From the NCBI GenBank assembly GCA_008973525.1, contig WACJ01000124.1:1612001-1676000 (forward strand): 64,000 bases of DNA, given 5' to 3'. Positions 1-14,740 of the stretch are shown piece by piece. The DNA is from Stenopsyche tienmushanensis (taxonomy: Eukaryota > Arthropoda > Insecta > Trichoptera > Stenopsychidae). The notes below the pieces were generated by a model that saw only the letters and a program-made list of their open reading frames with translations, ran no database searches and was not told the origin of the DNA. Made by a program: the position numbers and the translations under genes. Each line of letters begins with the position of its first letter. Within the stretch, counting starts at the first letter, position 1.

Positions 1-187
1 TGTTGTGGTTGAAAATGTTAGGATATGTATAATCTCAACATGAGTAAGATATACAATATCTCTTAATTAAATGAAAATTGCTCAAATATCAAGAGCGAGG
101 TTGATTATGGGATGGTAGGAGTTTTACATGTGCAGAGGTTTATGGGTAATTTAAGAGGCAGACTGGAGAATATTCTTGGAAAGTTGA

Positions 188-403
188 GTAGAGTACCTGG
201 GGGCGTACCGCCTGGTCGCTCCCGGTGATAAATCAATTCGTAGCAAAGTTGGCCGTGACTTTACTTATGGGGCGGAAAAATTGGAAATTAATGAAAAAGT
301 GGATGCGGACGGCCGGCGGTTACACGTAATGGAGTGGGCCTTTGTGGCGGCTCGCTTTGAGAAAGGCAGCCCCATCCGACTAAATCGCTTTATCGGCCAA
401 TAA
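188..403 (+). other. GC-richer island with a 71-codon open frame, unrecognised
   Basis: A frame opens right after an in-frame TGA at 185-187 and runs to TAA at 401-403 without an early ATG. Its translation looks more protein-like than the surroundings (charged, with motifs such as GRDFTYGAEKLEINE and MEWAFVAARFEKG), but I recognise no domain and no clean acceptor precedes it. It could be a terminal exon of an unknown gene, a conserved non-coding element, or chance in a GC-richer patch. No function is proposed. Confidence 0.2.
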
Positions 404-1572
404 AAATATGCGGCTGCCCTCCAAAAATCGCCTGTTTACTCTGTATGCTTTTTTCCACCCCTATGGGGGCCCGTAAACCATATTGCCCGGGTGCCCGCCC
501 GTCATTTTTGCAGCCTCGACAAAAACACCCATGATTTTTTATAGCGCGTGATATTGTCATCTGCTCGCCTTTTTTTAACACAAATTTATAAGCCGCATTA
601 TGAAAACGAAAGAACGATATTCCAATAAATTTTAACTAAATATTGTCAGAGGCTGATATCAGAAATACCCGATTAATGCTTTATGGCTGCGAGGCTCAGG
701 AAATTGAGGGGGTAGATTTGCACAAAAGCATTAGGGCGATTTTTATAACAATATTTTTTATGCCTAAAATAATCAAATGTTGATATATAATAGTAACTTA
801 GTTTCTATTATCAAAAATCTATTTTAAGGAAAGACTAAGGAAAGAAAAAAAAATCTGTGCAAAACAATCTTAAATCAACCACAATATATTTGCTCTGAGT
901 CGAATAGAATCAATCACGGTTTAATAAAATAATAATATTAGTAACATCTTCTCATTGACAATTAGAAGAGATGAATTTGACCAAAAATTCTATTGTTACT
1001 AATTTCAAGCTCATTTTTATCAATGTTTTTTAACGATTTGTGACATACTTGTAAAGTAAAAAAATATCTTTGTTATCAGTGCTGACATATAAGGAATAAG
1101 TTTTATAGCTTTCGTTTTACGGAAGCTTCTGATAAGGAACGCCATTGCATTTCCGATATCTTATAGTTTCTATGAAGCAACCTACTTCTGCCATTTTATC
1201 TTCGTTGAATACCTTTACTCTGCACATATACGTGTTTATCATCATTTGTAAAGACTTACCATTAATTTATTATTGATGAGATTCGATTTAAAAAAAATTA
1301 TAGTATTTGGTTACAGCATTTTTCAAAGCTTCGCTTGAATATTTGTATTGTAAATTGTGTAGTGGAATTTCTTCAGCGGCGAAAAAATAAATGAATGGTC
1401 GATGGTTCATGGCTGTTTTAATTAAAAATACGTGATCGCTGGGTCTTTGCCATTAGTGGCTGTTAAATATTCGTCGAGATCCCCTAATCGACGTGCACTA
1501 ATGGGCGAAATAATATCATCGACGTGAAATATGAACCGGGGCCCTCACTAAATCACGCCAAAGTTTACCGTC

Positions 1573-1649
1573 TGAGTTGTCTTAGGTTTCGCGGTCGATC
1601 GCACCCCCTCATCTAACAAGCCTCCCCGGGTTCGAATCCCGGAGGCTCA
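1573..1649 (+). pseudogene. tRNA-like fragment with perfect B box
   Basis: The 3' half contains a textbook T arm: CCGGG, loop TTCGAAT, CCCGG, including the RNA polymerase III B box GGTTCGAATCC at 1629-1639. The total length of 77 nt fits a tRNA. The 5' end (TGAG...) pairs only partly with the 3' end AGGCTCA, no good A box or anticodon stem can be drawn, and no CCA is encoded. It is best read as a degenerate tRNA or the head of a tRNA-derived SINE. A related CCTCCCGGG string recurs at about 1681-1689. Confidence 0.35.
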
Positions 1650-2399
1650 CTCTCTCAGCCCACGCGAAAACCCTAATAAGCCTCCCGGGACTCATGAGTG
1701 TGCGATCACATTGTAAATCAACGCGAGATTATACCACCACCTATTATTAAGGCTGTATACGCTTTTATCGGAGCCATTATGATGATGAAGAAGCCTTTGA
1801 TTTCACCAACAGACTTTCTTAATGAGTGAAGTATGTAGATTAATAGCTCGCCGATATGAGCGAAAAAATACCCCCTAAATCAGACTTCTGGACATTTATA
1901 TATTTCAGGGGTAGCAAAGTTAATTCACCGCCAAGCAAAAAATATATTTCTTTTACGATCTTCTATGAGTCGTAGAGTATACGTATTATTTAAAAAAGGA
2001 TTAACACAACTTCTTAACTTATAAATTGTATCAAATGCCAATTTTTCTATAATTGGTCCAAAAATGTACAGATCTTGTGAATGTATCTTGATAAGAAACA
2101 AATTTAATTTTCGTATTGAGTAATTCATTTTTGAAAATATAAGTAACACAGAACTCTATAAGTTAATTGGGTTTTTTTTTTCTTAATTTAGGGTTGTTTT
2201 TCGCAATATCTTCAAAAAAAATTCTGCAAACTTATTGAATAATTTAAAAAAAATTAAAAATCTACAACTTTTTTTTTGACTACTGTTCAATTTATTTATG
2301 TACCATAAAGGCCACATCAATATAGTATACAATGATTTTTTTAATAAACCGCATAATTCTAACAGATATGATAACAGAAAAATATTTTGTATTTTTTTG

Positions 2400-2417
2400 T
2401 AACATTTTAAAATGTTA
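2400..2417. repeat. 18-bp perfect palindrome
   Basis: TAACATTTT followed directly by AAAATGTTA forms a perfect palindrome. Nearly the same palindrome, with one extra central T, recurs at 5113-5131. It could be a chance product of AT-rich DNA or the joined ends of a tiny inverted-repeat element. Confidence 0.6.
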
Positions 2418-5112
2418 TTATGTGAAATTACTTAACGTTGTATAATTTGCATTTAAAAAATCCCCATGTGAAATTTTCAAAATTATAAAGTCATGGAAAC
2501 CCTATATAAATTTTCTCATTTAAATGTTACAGAAAATCAATTAATCGTTGGAAATATCTTACTTTACTTTAATATCAATACAATAAAATAATTTACACTA
2601 TCACCTTTCAGCATATACTTGTTGCTGAATTAGAATGGATTCGTCGTATATCATCAAATCTAAATAATGTTAATCCTCATTGATTGATAATTAATAAATT
2701 GAGTATGATTTGGTTCAATGATATATTATAATATCAAGAATAATTATTTATTTTGGCATCAAAAATAATCACAGATATATTTATTTTTTGTGAAATTAAA
2801 TTAATCGATTCGTTGAAAACTATTTCGGTTATTTATTCACAATTTATAAATTTTATTAGTACAAATAGTAATTGCCAATTTTGTAAAATTTAATTATCCA
2901 CCATGATTTTCCCTAGTGTTGTTGAAACAGTTCAAACATATAAAACGCCCGAAATGCTTCGTCTGAAATTAAATTTATACATTCAGGCAACGCTAAAGAC
3001 AATTTACTAAGACAAAAAAGCGTAGAGCCCCTAAAAATCCTAATTGATTACGGCCCGTTTCGTTTAATCTATTGATATATGGGGTACATTAGGTTGTAGC
3101 TATTTTTGAACACTTGCAAAGCAGGCGAGGCAATGAGTAAGTTCTGGAAATAGATATTTAAAAGGTTGTTTCGTAAAACAGTTGCGACCGTAATCGATAG
3201 AAAAATCTAAAAGTAATTTAGCTACATGATGGGGTCGAGGGGCGCCCGTTGGGCGATTCTCGGTTTCGCGTGAGCCGCCCCAAATTAATTTAAATCAAGG
3301 GTTGAAAAGTCAAGTCAGCCTTTCAGTCTGAGCCATATCACATGGCAGAACCAGAATTTGTGAAAACAATCGCCCTTGTTTATTTCGCTACGTTTCTTCG
3401 TCATTTCTCAGCTTGACGCTGCTAGCACGCAATCCAACCCTTGGATCACTCGACTACCCTTAAATTGTTGAAAATCTATTTTAATTTATTTCAATTACAA
3501 TCAAACATCATATTTACTTATCACAATGATCAATATTGGCATGTATTTGGTATGACCAAATTTATCATGCAATAGAATATGTTAATTAATATGCAAGTTT
3601 ACACTCTAGATTAGGTAAATACATCTCTTAAAGTAGCTGTTATTGCCCATTCAATATCATCATATTTTCCATCATTTTCATTCAATTAATTTTTATACAA
3701 ATATTGATCAATTTAAGTATTTTTTGCTTAATATTGTTTCAATCTATATTTAATAAGTTATTATGAAATATATTTCATAGATCAATATGGGATTATTCAA
3801 TTCCCGAAATTTGTACATGACCGATATAATCCAACTTATTTGGGATGATATTCGGAAATGGTTCTTCTTTTATTCAACGTAAATAAAATGGTACATCTCC
3901 GTATAAATCTCCGGATTTTATCGTCTTAATACATATAAATAAAACAATAAACGCCCCTTTATTGACGATATAACTAGGTTGAATATAAATGCGACTTCCT
4001 CAAACTGAACCTTGTGACCTTTACCCCCCGACATTTATCATAGGAGATAAATTCTAAAAAAATATCATTATCAAGAGAAGAATCGATACGTATACAAAGC
4101 ACAAAGCTATTGACTCTTCTTCAATGGCTGGGGATAATATAAAGTTGATTTGAAAGGGAAGATTCAACCTCAAAAGGACCTTCGCTCCTTTGTCTGCGAA
4201 ACCTTATGAATGCGTGGATCTGCGCGAAAGTGAGCATATATTTATAAGATTTATTTACCTATGATCCAATATGTTTTAAAATGACGTCACTGTAGGGTTT
4301 CAACATAAAGCGTCTCGTCAGTATCACATTCGTACGGTGCGTAAGTAATTATTTCAACACCACAAAGGCACACGCAAGGGTGATCTTGTGTGATTCACGA
4401 GGGACCGATCACTCTTCCGAGTACTTGATCAAAACTTACTTCCTCCTACCTTGGTTTCAGAATAGTAAATACTAAACTATTATTGTGGTCAAAAAGCCAG
4501 GCAAAAATAGTTTAGGTCCGCCCGCTTCTGATAAAATAATTAATGAAAGCCTTCCACAGTGAACAAACTTCTAATTAACAATTCTGTTGTGTGGATAATA
4601 AATTGATGCTCACCACGTGCAGTAACGAAAGACAATAACTACAATCAAACAAGCTTATTTGATTGTGTTTGTATTCTTCTTGTATAATTATTCGTCTATA
4701 GAACCACAAAACTAACATTGATGTGGTTTCCATTAATTTTTAGGTCAAACCCCTATTGAAAATGTGGCTGACCTACTATTATTCCTTCGTAATATGCAAA
4801 ATCAAATACTTGTGAAGAATAACACTATAATAATATATTTAGTGCATCTCAAATTTGAATGATACAAATCGTATAACGACTATATAAAGGTGATCTTCAT
4901 AAATACATGATTTTTAAACAATTCATATTAACAAGTTTGGGTATGGTGATGATATTTCACTTATTCTACAGTCACATAAAATAATATATGTATGTATATT
5001 TACACTATAAATATCACGCCAAATTAGTCGACGATAATCCTATAGAAGTAATTTCAAATAATCAATCATAATGATTTTTTCCTATTAATCTTATTGGTTA
5101 TGTTATATTATA

Positions 5113-5131
5113 TAACATTTTTAAAATGTTA
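5113..5131. repeat. 19-bp palindrome matching the one at 2400
   Basis: The arms TAACATTTT and AAAATGTTA are separated by a single T. Both arms are identical to the palindrome at 2400-2417. Confidence 0.55.
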
Positions 5132-8100
5132 GGATAAAATACATTATTATATTTTTGATAACACTATGGCACAATATTGATAAGTTAATTTCTTGCGTAT
5201 ATAAATGTGGTTTTTGTAACATTAGCAATATATTTAATATAAGTAAATATTAATAAATAAACTCTTTAATTGATTAGATTGAAATTGTATAGAGAGGGGT
5301 AGGTTGAGAATTTCTATGGGGAGTCTCGCAGCTGGGTATCTTTTGTTAAGTCTACAATAGGACATCCTTTATCATCAACTTTAAAGATTGAATTTATTGA
5401 TGATAATAATTTAATTGATAATATTTAAAGGCGTCATAATTTGGAGCGTAATATCAAATGTGTAAGTCGTCGAAGAAAATAGTTTGAATTTGCTACATCC
5501 AAAATATTGCTATGTACAATTGCCTAATGAATTAATTCGATTAATAGGCTTTGATAATTTTAATGAAGGCCGAATGGGTTTTATGATGATTGAAGTTAAA
5601 AGCCATTTCACTCCTTTATCGTGATATTATCGCGGAAATTCGGAATTTACTTTTTGTAATAATCATCGCCCGCTTCGAATCATTTGGTATATCGTCGATC
5701 GAATTATTCCAGACGCTTGCCCAAAAAATCCCGATTTCGTATAATGCGGAATTCGACCGAGAATATTTTCGGAATTTTCCGATACATTTTTAATTTTCAC
5801 CAGTCGATTATTTCCTGGTCATTCGCACGTCGAAATTTGCGGAATTCGATTGTAAAAATAATTCGTGTTTCGAGCACTCTTTTAAAATGCCGTAATGTTT
5901 ACGAGGCCTCGACACGACACGTGGAGAATTTGTCCATTATTCCATTTTTCCTATGTGGCGTGCGTCCTGGTAATTCTAGGTCTAGCCGCGTGCTGCTCCA
6001 TTATGCGACAGCAAACAGAAAAAGCAGAAAAAGAGGAGGAGAATCTAAAAAGTTTGGTTCGATCGGCTCTTGTTTTGCTCATTAACATGTGGCTCAACAA
6101 AACCGGCCATTGTATATCGCACAATGAACACCACGGGGTGATAAATATGGGGGATGTGTGCGAGTGAAAAACGAGAAAAACCGACCGTGCAACGGAAAAC
6201 CGGCAAAGTTTTGCCCCAGTGGAGTTGGCACTCGCAAGTTGCTTATTTATGTCCATGATTCTGTGCAGTTTACACCGAAGCACTTGAAGAAATACATGGA
6301 CGAAAGTGTTTATTTCACCTTGTTGCTGGAACAAAAGTTGTAAATTATGGTTTGTAATACCGCGGAACGGACATTTCCGATACCGATTAAGTGATGTAGA
6401 ACTAGCTTCATAGAGTAATTTTCGATCGATTACAGTACCCAACTTGACCAACAACGTTTCCAACGAAACCAACAACATCCACTAATCTCGCTTGCAAAAG
6501 ATTCGAGCGAAAAGCTATGTGTCAGTGGATGAAATATGAACACACATTTCATAATGCATACCGATTCCAAATGTATATAAATTTGATTAAATCTATTTTA
6601 GGTCTTTTAGGACTATAGATCATGTTATTAAATTAAATCGAATACCCACAATCAAATAGTTTCACCTTCAGTTCGGACTAAATATTTTATAATGCTGTCT
6701 GCACAATATTTTAATATAAGTATCAAACTTGAGCTTTAAAAATTAATCTATCAAAGTAATTGCAGGGATTTTAGATGAATCTTTGTAGGCGTCCATAGAA
6801 AAACAAATCTTTAAACGAATAAATAAAACCGAGAGTTTTTTTTTCAAGTATAAAATGGACCAAATCTTCTTTTTAAGATGATATAACCGATGTCAGACGT
6901 AGATAATCCCCATGGAAGATTTTTCTAAGTGGAGAATTTTTCATATGGTAATTTTTCGTTGTATTTCACATATGGCTAAGCAAGATTAGGATTATTTGAA
7001 AAATAAATTTAGGTAAAAAGGGATCGGTGAATGAGTAGAAAAAATATCAATATTTACAAATATTGTATCTTTATATTTCCCAATTTTTGGATTGGATGAA
7101 TGATTTTTTATAAGCCACGGTATACAACTGCTGTAATTGTTCAGTTAGATTCAAACAATTCAAAATCATCCTTTGATCAAACCTTTGATTTCTATCACAA
7201 ACAGAAAACGAACTTTTTCGTTTTGAATAATAAATTAGGGGTAGAAATAGGTTTAGGTTAAGTTCAATTCTTCAATTTACCTATACGATGCTCCTGAACT
7301 GTTGACCCCGGACAACTAAACTTTGTTGACAATTCACCGATTCATTGATAAGGATCTGATTCCACTAATGAGACCAGTATATGTTAATATTGAACATTCC
7401 TTCGGCTCAGCATGATCTACAATTACAATAAGCAATGACGCAAATATGCTTATTAGATTGATTAAAAATAACGATAAAAATAATTCAAAACTGAACTCGA
7501 ACCAAACTGAAAAATGGTTGAATCTTCTAATGTTATCTTGATTAAAAAACATATGCTAATAGAACATATGCATATATTTTGGCGCTAAATGATATGACAT
7601 TAAGAAGAAGGCCTTATTTAAATGTTTCAATCAATTGGAATGCAGAATTATAGCAGATTTCGCTATCATATAATATATATTCACCTCCAGACTCATTTTT
7701 ACAAAGTACCATATCTGGTCAGTGTTTCTATATAGTTGTGAAACCTGGACTTTAAAAACTAATATACTTTAAATATCGAAGCTTTCGAAATATGGCTTTG
7801 AAAGCATATGCTTAAAGTCTCGTGGATTAACAAAGTTTGCAGCAAACGGATTCTATCCATGATGACACAATTCCGATAGGTTCTTTCAAATATTAAGCTA
7901 TAAAAATTGGAATATCTTGGATACATGATCTTAAGGTTGATTAAATTGAAAAAAATAGATTGGATGAAATATTGCTAGATTGTTTTAATAGATTAAATAG
8001 ATTGTATTGCAAAAAATATAATAACGTAAGCAGTATACAAATGTATGTATTTAAAACATCCTTTAATAGCTTTTGTATGATATAACTCTTAAATGCTTGC

Positions 8101-11100
8101 TTTCTATTCCACTTACAGCTTAAATTTGATATTGGCGAAATATTATATCAAATATTTTCATTGCAGAAGTTTGTATTATAATTCCCATCTCAAACATATC
8201 TTAAAATTGTAACATTTTCGGTACAATATCTAAATCGTATAGAGGAAAAGCGGCGTAACCATCCCTATATTATTATATCGATATTGAAACACAATGCATC
8301 AAGTTCTGCATTATTACGTGCTTTCATCAATCACTATAACATAATATACAACAGCGTTTCCAAGCCAGTGGTATGCGTATATGCGATAATAATATTAGAT
8401 ATTGGCATATCCTCTAAAAAGGTATTTCCGCAATAATGCTTGCGAAACTTTTTATTTACGACTATTATTTATATCTTTTTTTTTAAATAAACCATTCATA
8501 GCATTATAATATATTGATACACATTATATGCCATGTGTTGGTATGTTGGGTTTGATTCTAGAATCCCTTTTTAAAAATTCTGTTTCAAATCCAGGTTGAA
8601 TAAAAAGTTAAAAGTTCAGAAATATTAATATTTCCGATTGGTCATCTTCATCTAAGCTTATTCGTTACGTTTATGAATTACTAGATTTGTAACAAGATTT
8701 TAACAAACACCTTTTCTTATTTAAAATCCTTTTTCAAATAATCCAATCCAATTTAATGTGGAGGCAATAGAAAGCATTACAAAAATATTTTCTTTACAAA
8801 TGTCTCAGAAAACAGATTAGGTTCTTTAAAAAGAAGATGATGATTTTTTATTGGATATGGCAAATTAAGACATAATTTTTCATGGGTCAAATAAACATCT
8901 TTATTAGATCTTTTGGCGTGTATTTTTGAATTGTTCGTCTGTGCTTTGAATTGCTTACTTAGAAGCAGTTATTAGTGGCTTTGTATTCAAATTTGCTCTC
9001 ATATAAAATCGTTGCAATTTTTATCGCCTTTGCATCTATAAAGTTAGGTAGTATGTCAGCCATTTTATTGCTCCTGTCATTCTTTTGCAGGGCGCATGTA
9101 AAGTGTTTCAGAATAACAATTGCTGAAACTCTGGCTTCTTGCAGTGCATTGTCATTCCGATAAAGGAAGAGCAAAAGCACGTTCGTATTAGATTTCAGGC
9201 AGGGAGTTCAGGTCATGGCTTTATGAAGTGCCATGAATAATCTTTCGGTCGCCATGCCATCCTTTGAAATGTGAGTAGTTTATTATTTATACCCTCACGA
9301 GGCTCACAAGTCTGGAAACTTTCTGGATTCGGGAACAAGTGGCCCGTGCACGGAGGTATCGCATTGAAAATATATGCAGTTGCAACCGTTTGCCTGCCCG
9401 TATGGTAACTTTCCAAGTGGCATATTCTTGCCCTCTATATAGAAACCCTTGTAGTGGAGAATTCTTTCAAAAGTGGAAGAGGCTCACGTTGCTTTGACGA
9501 TTCTCATGCATGGTATATGATCAAAAATTTTGTTGCGACAGTTCTTTGAGAAATTTACGGCGAGAATATTTCAGCTCACACAAAGTGAGCCGCGAATCTT
9601 CATCTGATTGAATCCGGTTTTATATTTAAATTAATTTGCTGGCACCGAACGTACAAAGCTGAAGGCTTTACCAAAGTTCTTATGTAAGGCATCCGGTTAA
9701 TTTAATCCCTAAAACCACACAATACATCCACGGATAAGCCCTCCCCCACTCTCTATCTCTATATTGAAATCTATTTGTGGGCGAAACAAGTCACTCATGT
9801 CAAAACAACAAATTATATAAGAAACTAGAGTTGTTTTGTCGGGGTAAACATGAGGTTCAATTTCAAAGGATCGAAAATGGGGCGTATTAACTCCATAATA
9901 AGCTCCTTAAAATTAATTTTATTTAAAGTTTATTCGACGGCTTCATAAATATTTATGTTTGTTCCTCTTTATAAACAACCCTCTGAGACAATATAGGGAG
10001 ATATCTACAGCAATGTATAGATATATTTTTGTTATTTTCATCGACTTTGAATTCATCTCCATTAAGTACCATTACAAAACTCATCGATTTCATTTCAAGT
10101 TATGCTTTATATAAGACCTATTATCGTTTCACACTTATTGCTCTGCAAATAATACTCGGTAGCCGTTTTTCACGCTATCTTAAATTTTTCCAATATCTAT
10201 TACTAAAGGAATAAAATTTAACTATTATTATGATTTTATATCAAATTACGATCATTTCAATCTTGTGAAACTTTTTAATTAGCATACATAAAAGTTGAGA
10301 AAAAATGCAAATTCGATAATCTAATATTGATATTTTTCATAATGTCTTTTAATATGGCGAGGCCACAACAAATTCTTTTTTTGAAGGTGCAATATTCGTT
10401 TCAGATGTAGTCAATTAATTAATAAGATTTTTCTAGGGCTATATGCTTTTAATGTGATTTTCCAATGCGTTCTACGCGTATGTTTATGATACTATCTAGT
10501 TAATTAAGCTAAAGTTTTAAGGTTTTCGCGTACATAAATTATTTTTTTGGGTTGAAAATTATTACTACATACTTGATTTGTAGTTTTACATTTTTTTCAA
10601 ATTTTTATAGCTTATTTGACTGCTTACATATATTAAAAATCAAAAAATATTTCTATTCTTGGTTTCAATTTAACAGGAAACCTTCGACCATAGTGGCGAG
10701 CCATTTGATGTCATGAGAAATGGCACCTAATGGAATACCTTAAAACTTCGCCATTATTTTTGTTTCTAAAAAAATAAAATAAATTAGCACTTAAAGGTTG
10801 TAGTAAAATAATGTCAAAAATTTAAAATGATACGGTTAAATCATGAAAAACGACTCATTTTCAAGCGTCTTGGGATTGCCCCCCTTAATTAACATGTAAT
10901 GGTTTTTTTTAAATTTCAAGCGATTAAACACAAAATATAATAATTTGATATCGGAGTAATTCACGAGAACAGAATATAATTAATGTGGTTATATTTTAAT
11001 AAAAAATAAAATTTTCATTTAAAAAAATAATCAGATTCATACAAAGGATTCGTAAAAATCCTTGATAATTAATTTTGATAATCTTCAGTCGAAAAAATGA

Positions 11101-14100
11101 AGAGAATTATTAATTAAAAGACTTCTCGTAAGACGATTAGGATATTTTTTCCAATAAGCTCTTTCCTAAATGCGCAATCAAAATTATGAATAATTCAGCT
11201 GTAAAAATGTGAGTGTCTTCAAATGGTTCCATTTAGTATTTTATCGTAGGCACACAAAAGAAAAACAAGTAGAAACATCTTAATATAGAATTTTTATGGC
11301 ACGGGTACAATTCATGTATCGAATTCAGTCGAAATAAAATTATATGGGTGTAGAAATGATAAAGCAGCCTTTTTTGTTTAATGCCTTAAGTACTGCCATA
11401 TAAAAAGGACGATTTGAATGTTGATAGATGACTTATAAATCTGCTTGCAGAAAATAAAAACAATACCCAGCGGAGTTACTTTTAGCGAGTGTTAAACAAT
11501 TCAAACTGTAACAATAAAAGTTTGAGTGGGGCCATAAAAACCCCACCAATAAAAGAAATATCATGTGAGAAAAGTCTTCTAATAGGTTTTTTTATGCTTC
11601 CGCCATAATGGGGATACAAACTGACTTCCGATGCCTGAAAACGAAGGAGATAAAGCACGAAATTCGTGTTCGTTTCTATGGGATGGACTGAAATAAAGAC
11701 CGAATATCTTCTAATCTAAACAGTTATTCGTAAAACTTTAACGAGAATGAAATTCTATAAAGCCTCATTTGTTAGCAGAGCTTTTATTGCGTTATTGGCT
11801 CGAACGCTCAAAAATCTCGTCGGTATTTCGCGATTTATGCGCCCCATATGAGGTTTTTAGTTAATATGATAAACGGAAGCTTTGATTGAGAAAATAAAGC
11901 ATAAAACCGGTGCCATATCCATATTTGGCACGATATGTGACCGTAACAGAAATGACTTATTTTATAGTCTAGCGAAGAACTTAGTCGTAACTGGAAACCG
12001 AGAAGGATAAATCTGGTAACTACATAATACACTTGGATGGTTTATGGCGTACTTTTGCGATTTGAGATATAATTTTGGACGTATTTTTCTATCAGGTCAA
12101 ACCATTAATAATGCCGTTTATCGCGCAATCTTATTCTTTTGATTTTAATACTCGCAGGGTTATATATTTTGTTGAATAAAGGGACTGCTTTTTTCTTGTA
12201 TGACTGTTTTATCATACGAAATCATATAAAGAAATATTACTTGGATGAATACAGACATATTTGGCTATAAATTACAATATTTTTTTACATAAGTTCAAAT
12301 TTTATACACTAGCAATAAGCATTACCTAATTTTATAATGCGAACACATTGTAAATACACGAATAATACTATTAATATTGACCTGCATGACGTGGTGAATA
12401 TACAATTTTGGAATGATACAGTTATGATACTTAATATTATATGGAAATTAGGGATATTATATGATTTTATGGAATTAATTGGAGGCTTATATGTTATCCC
12501 CGTAAATGAATTCCTCCATTTTTAGAAAAACTTCATTGTAATGTCTTAACTATACTTAAAGCATAATAAGAAATAAGCTAACCGATCGATTGTATTAATA
12601 TTTTAACAAATCTTCTTACCGAATAAGAGCTTAAAAGTGTCAAACTTTCTTGGATATTGAAAAATTCTAATTCTTTATCGTTGATAACTAGCATAAAGCC
12701 ATTGAATTAGATAAAAATGAGTCCTTTACTCACTTAGCAAATAATATTCATATAAGCCATCATTTTTGACTATATTGAACATCTAAATACATACCGTAGC
12801 AATAATTCTTTTTAGTACTACAGTAATGAAAATCCATGTCATTATTCATTATATATAATATGGTTATGCTGTTTTAATGTCATGTCTTGGGTGAATTTGT
12901 TGAGATCAATTTTTTGCTAATAAAAATATGTTTTAACGTCTCAAAAAGCAATTCAAGGGTACAAAATGGAGTGTTTATGATTATGACTTTTTGATAGGCC
13001 TGTAAGTGATGAGTTAGATAGTTGAGGCGGATTGTAGGCAGACCACTGTGGAGAGTCGAACTGTCGGCGGGTTCCGTTATTTATCGGCGGATAACGTGTC
13101 TGAAATATTGAAGTGGAGCGGCCCTACCAGCAGCACCTCATTAAACAAACGGGGGTTGGGGGTTGGTTTCTCATTCCATTTGTTTTCCACTCCACAACCC
13201 CACCCACTACCACCATTCCAAGAAGGAAAAATTCGAAAAGTATCGTTCATAATCGCAAGCCTCGTACCTGTGCCGACCAAAACACCTGACCTTAACAATC
13301 ATGTAACGAATAGACCCGTGACAATATTAATTATATACTTAGTTATGGCTTTTGATGAATTAGAACAATTTTTCGTGTAATTTTTATACGTCGATTTTAT
13401 TTTTCATACTATCATACAATGTAAAAATAAAAATGAATTTAATATTTGCACAAATATAAATTAGATTAAGTATAGATATAAAATATCAAATATGTGGCTT
13501 ACATGTTCACATCGGTTTTTTGCGATATCGGCCTATTTTATATATAAATATTAGTATATTTATTACAAAAACGAAAATGACAAAGAGTTTTGATTTCCCT
13601 AGTTGACTGAAGCTCATCAGAAAGCCATAGTTTCCACAGAATTTTATTATCTTCTCCGCTCCCTAGACACCGATTCTAATATTCAATAACCTTCGTTACC
13701 TTTGGCTTATCTATATATGATATTTTATAGAGCTTTTAAAAAATAGCATCATAACATAGTATATTAGGAAATATTCCAAATTAAATTATATAAAATTTAT
13801 TCTGACCATTCAAACCAAAAGATTTACTGGCAAAAAAATAGAGGAAACTTAGCAGAGAGCTTTGCAAATAATACAATTTCCTCGCAACGTCACGATTGTG
13901 ATTACGTTGGTTGAGAATGCAAAAAAGCTTCTTCGACGACGGAAATAAGGATCATCATTCATTCTTGCACGTTAATTTTTAAATCTCAAAAAAGGCAAAA
14001 TAACTAAATTCTTACCATTTAAATAATAACACACAGATTTCCATTTTTGTTCAATTAATTCAATGTTTCTTACAAATTAATCGAAGCTCAGGGCTGTTTA

Positions 14101-14722
14101 TTGGTCAGATAAGTTTGTTTATTAATATATAAACGCTTAATTGTTAAAATAACATAATTTGTTAAATCCTGAAGTTTCATTATAAAGTTTAGAGTTAAAA
14201 TCCAGATTGTGGATATTTTTAGCATAGCAATAAATTTGGAAATTTAGTAGTATTAATATGTCCAATCAATAGTTTTAATCCAAGTTTACAAAAAAGTAAA
14301 TACTGAGAGAATAAATAATTAGGGTAGAACTGCCTATGAGTGATTGATTTGCATTAGTGATACAAAATCAATGTAAAAATTATAAGAAAAATGCTCTATA
14401 AATAAGCTGTTTGATATACACAATGAGATGTATTGCATTTACCTGTAGATTATATTGACCTTTGTATAAATAGTACATATTTGTTATACCGGGCTTAATT
14501 TAATACATATATGAATACAATCCAAATATATTAAATCTTGTACACAATTATTCTTCTGTCATTAGTGTTTTTTTTAATGATTTTTCTAATAAAGAAGTTG
14601 GTTAAACTAATTGTCTGATGCGATTTGATAAAATCAGTATGCTTCAGTGGGTTATATAATTCGCCCATTGATAAATATGTGATCGCAATTAAGAGCTTAT
14701 GCGATGAGTCGATCAATCACGC

Positions 14723-14740
14723 GAGCTTTTACAAAAGCTC
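14723..14740. repeat. Short inverted repeat, 8-bp arms
   Basis: GAGCTTTT and AAAAGCTC flank a 2-base AC centre. No associated gene or element was recognised. Confidence 0.5.

Noticed and set aside
5951..6478. 175-codon minus-strand ORF in a GC-richer island
   Set aside because: It overlaps several frames on the other strand and shows no family motif or splice context; more likely a composition effect.
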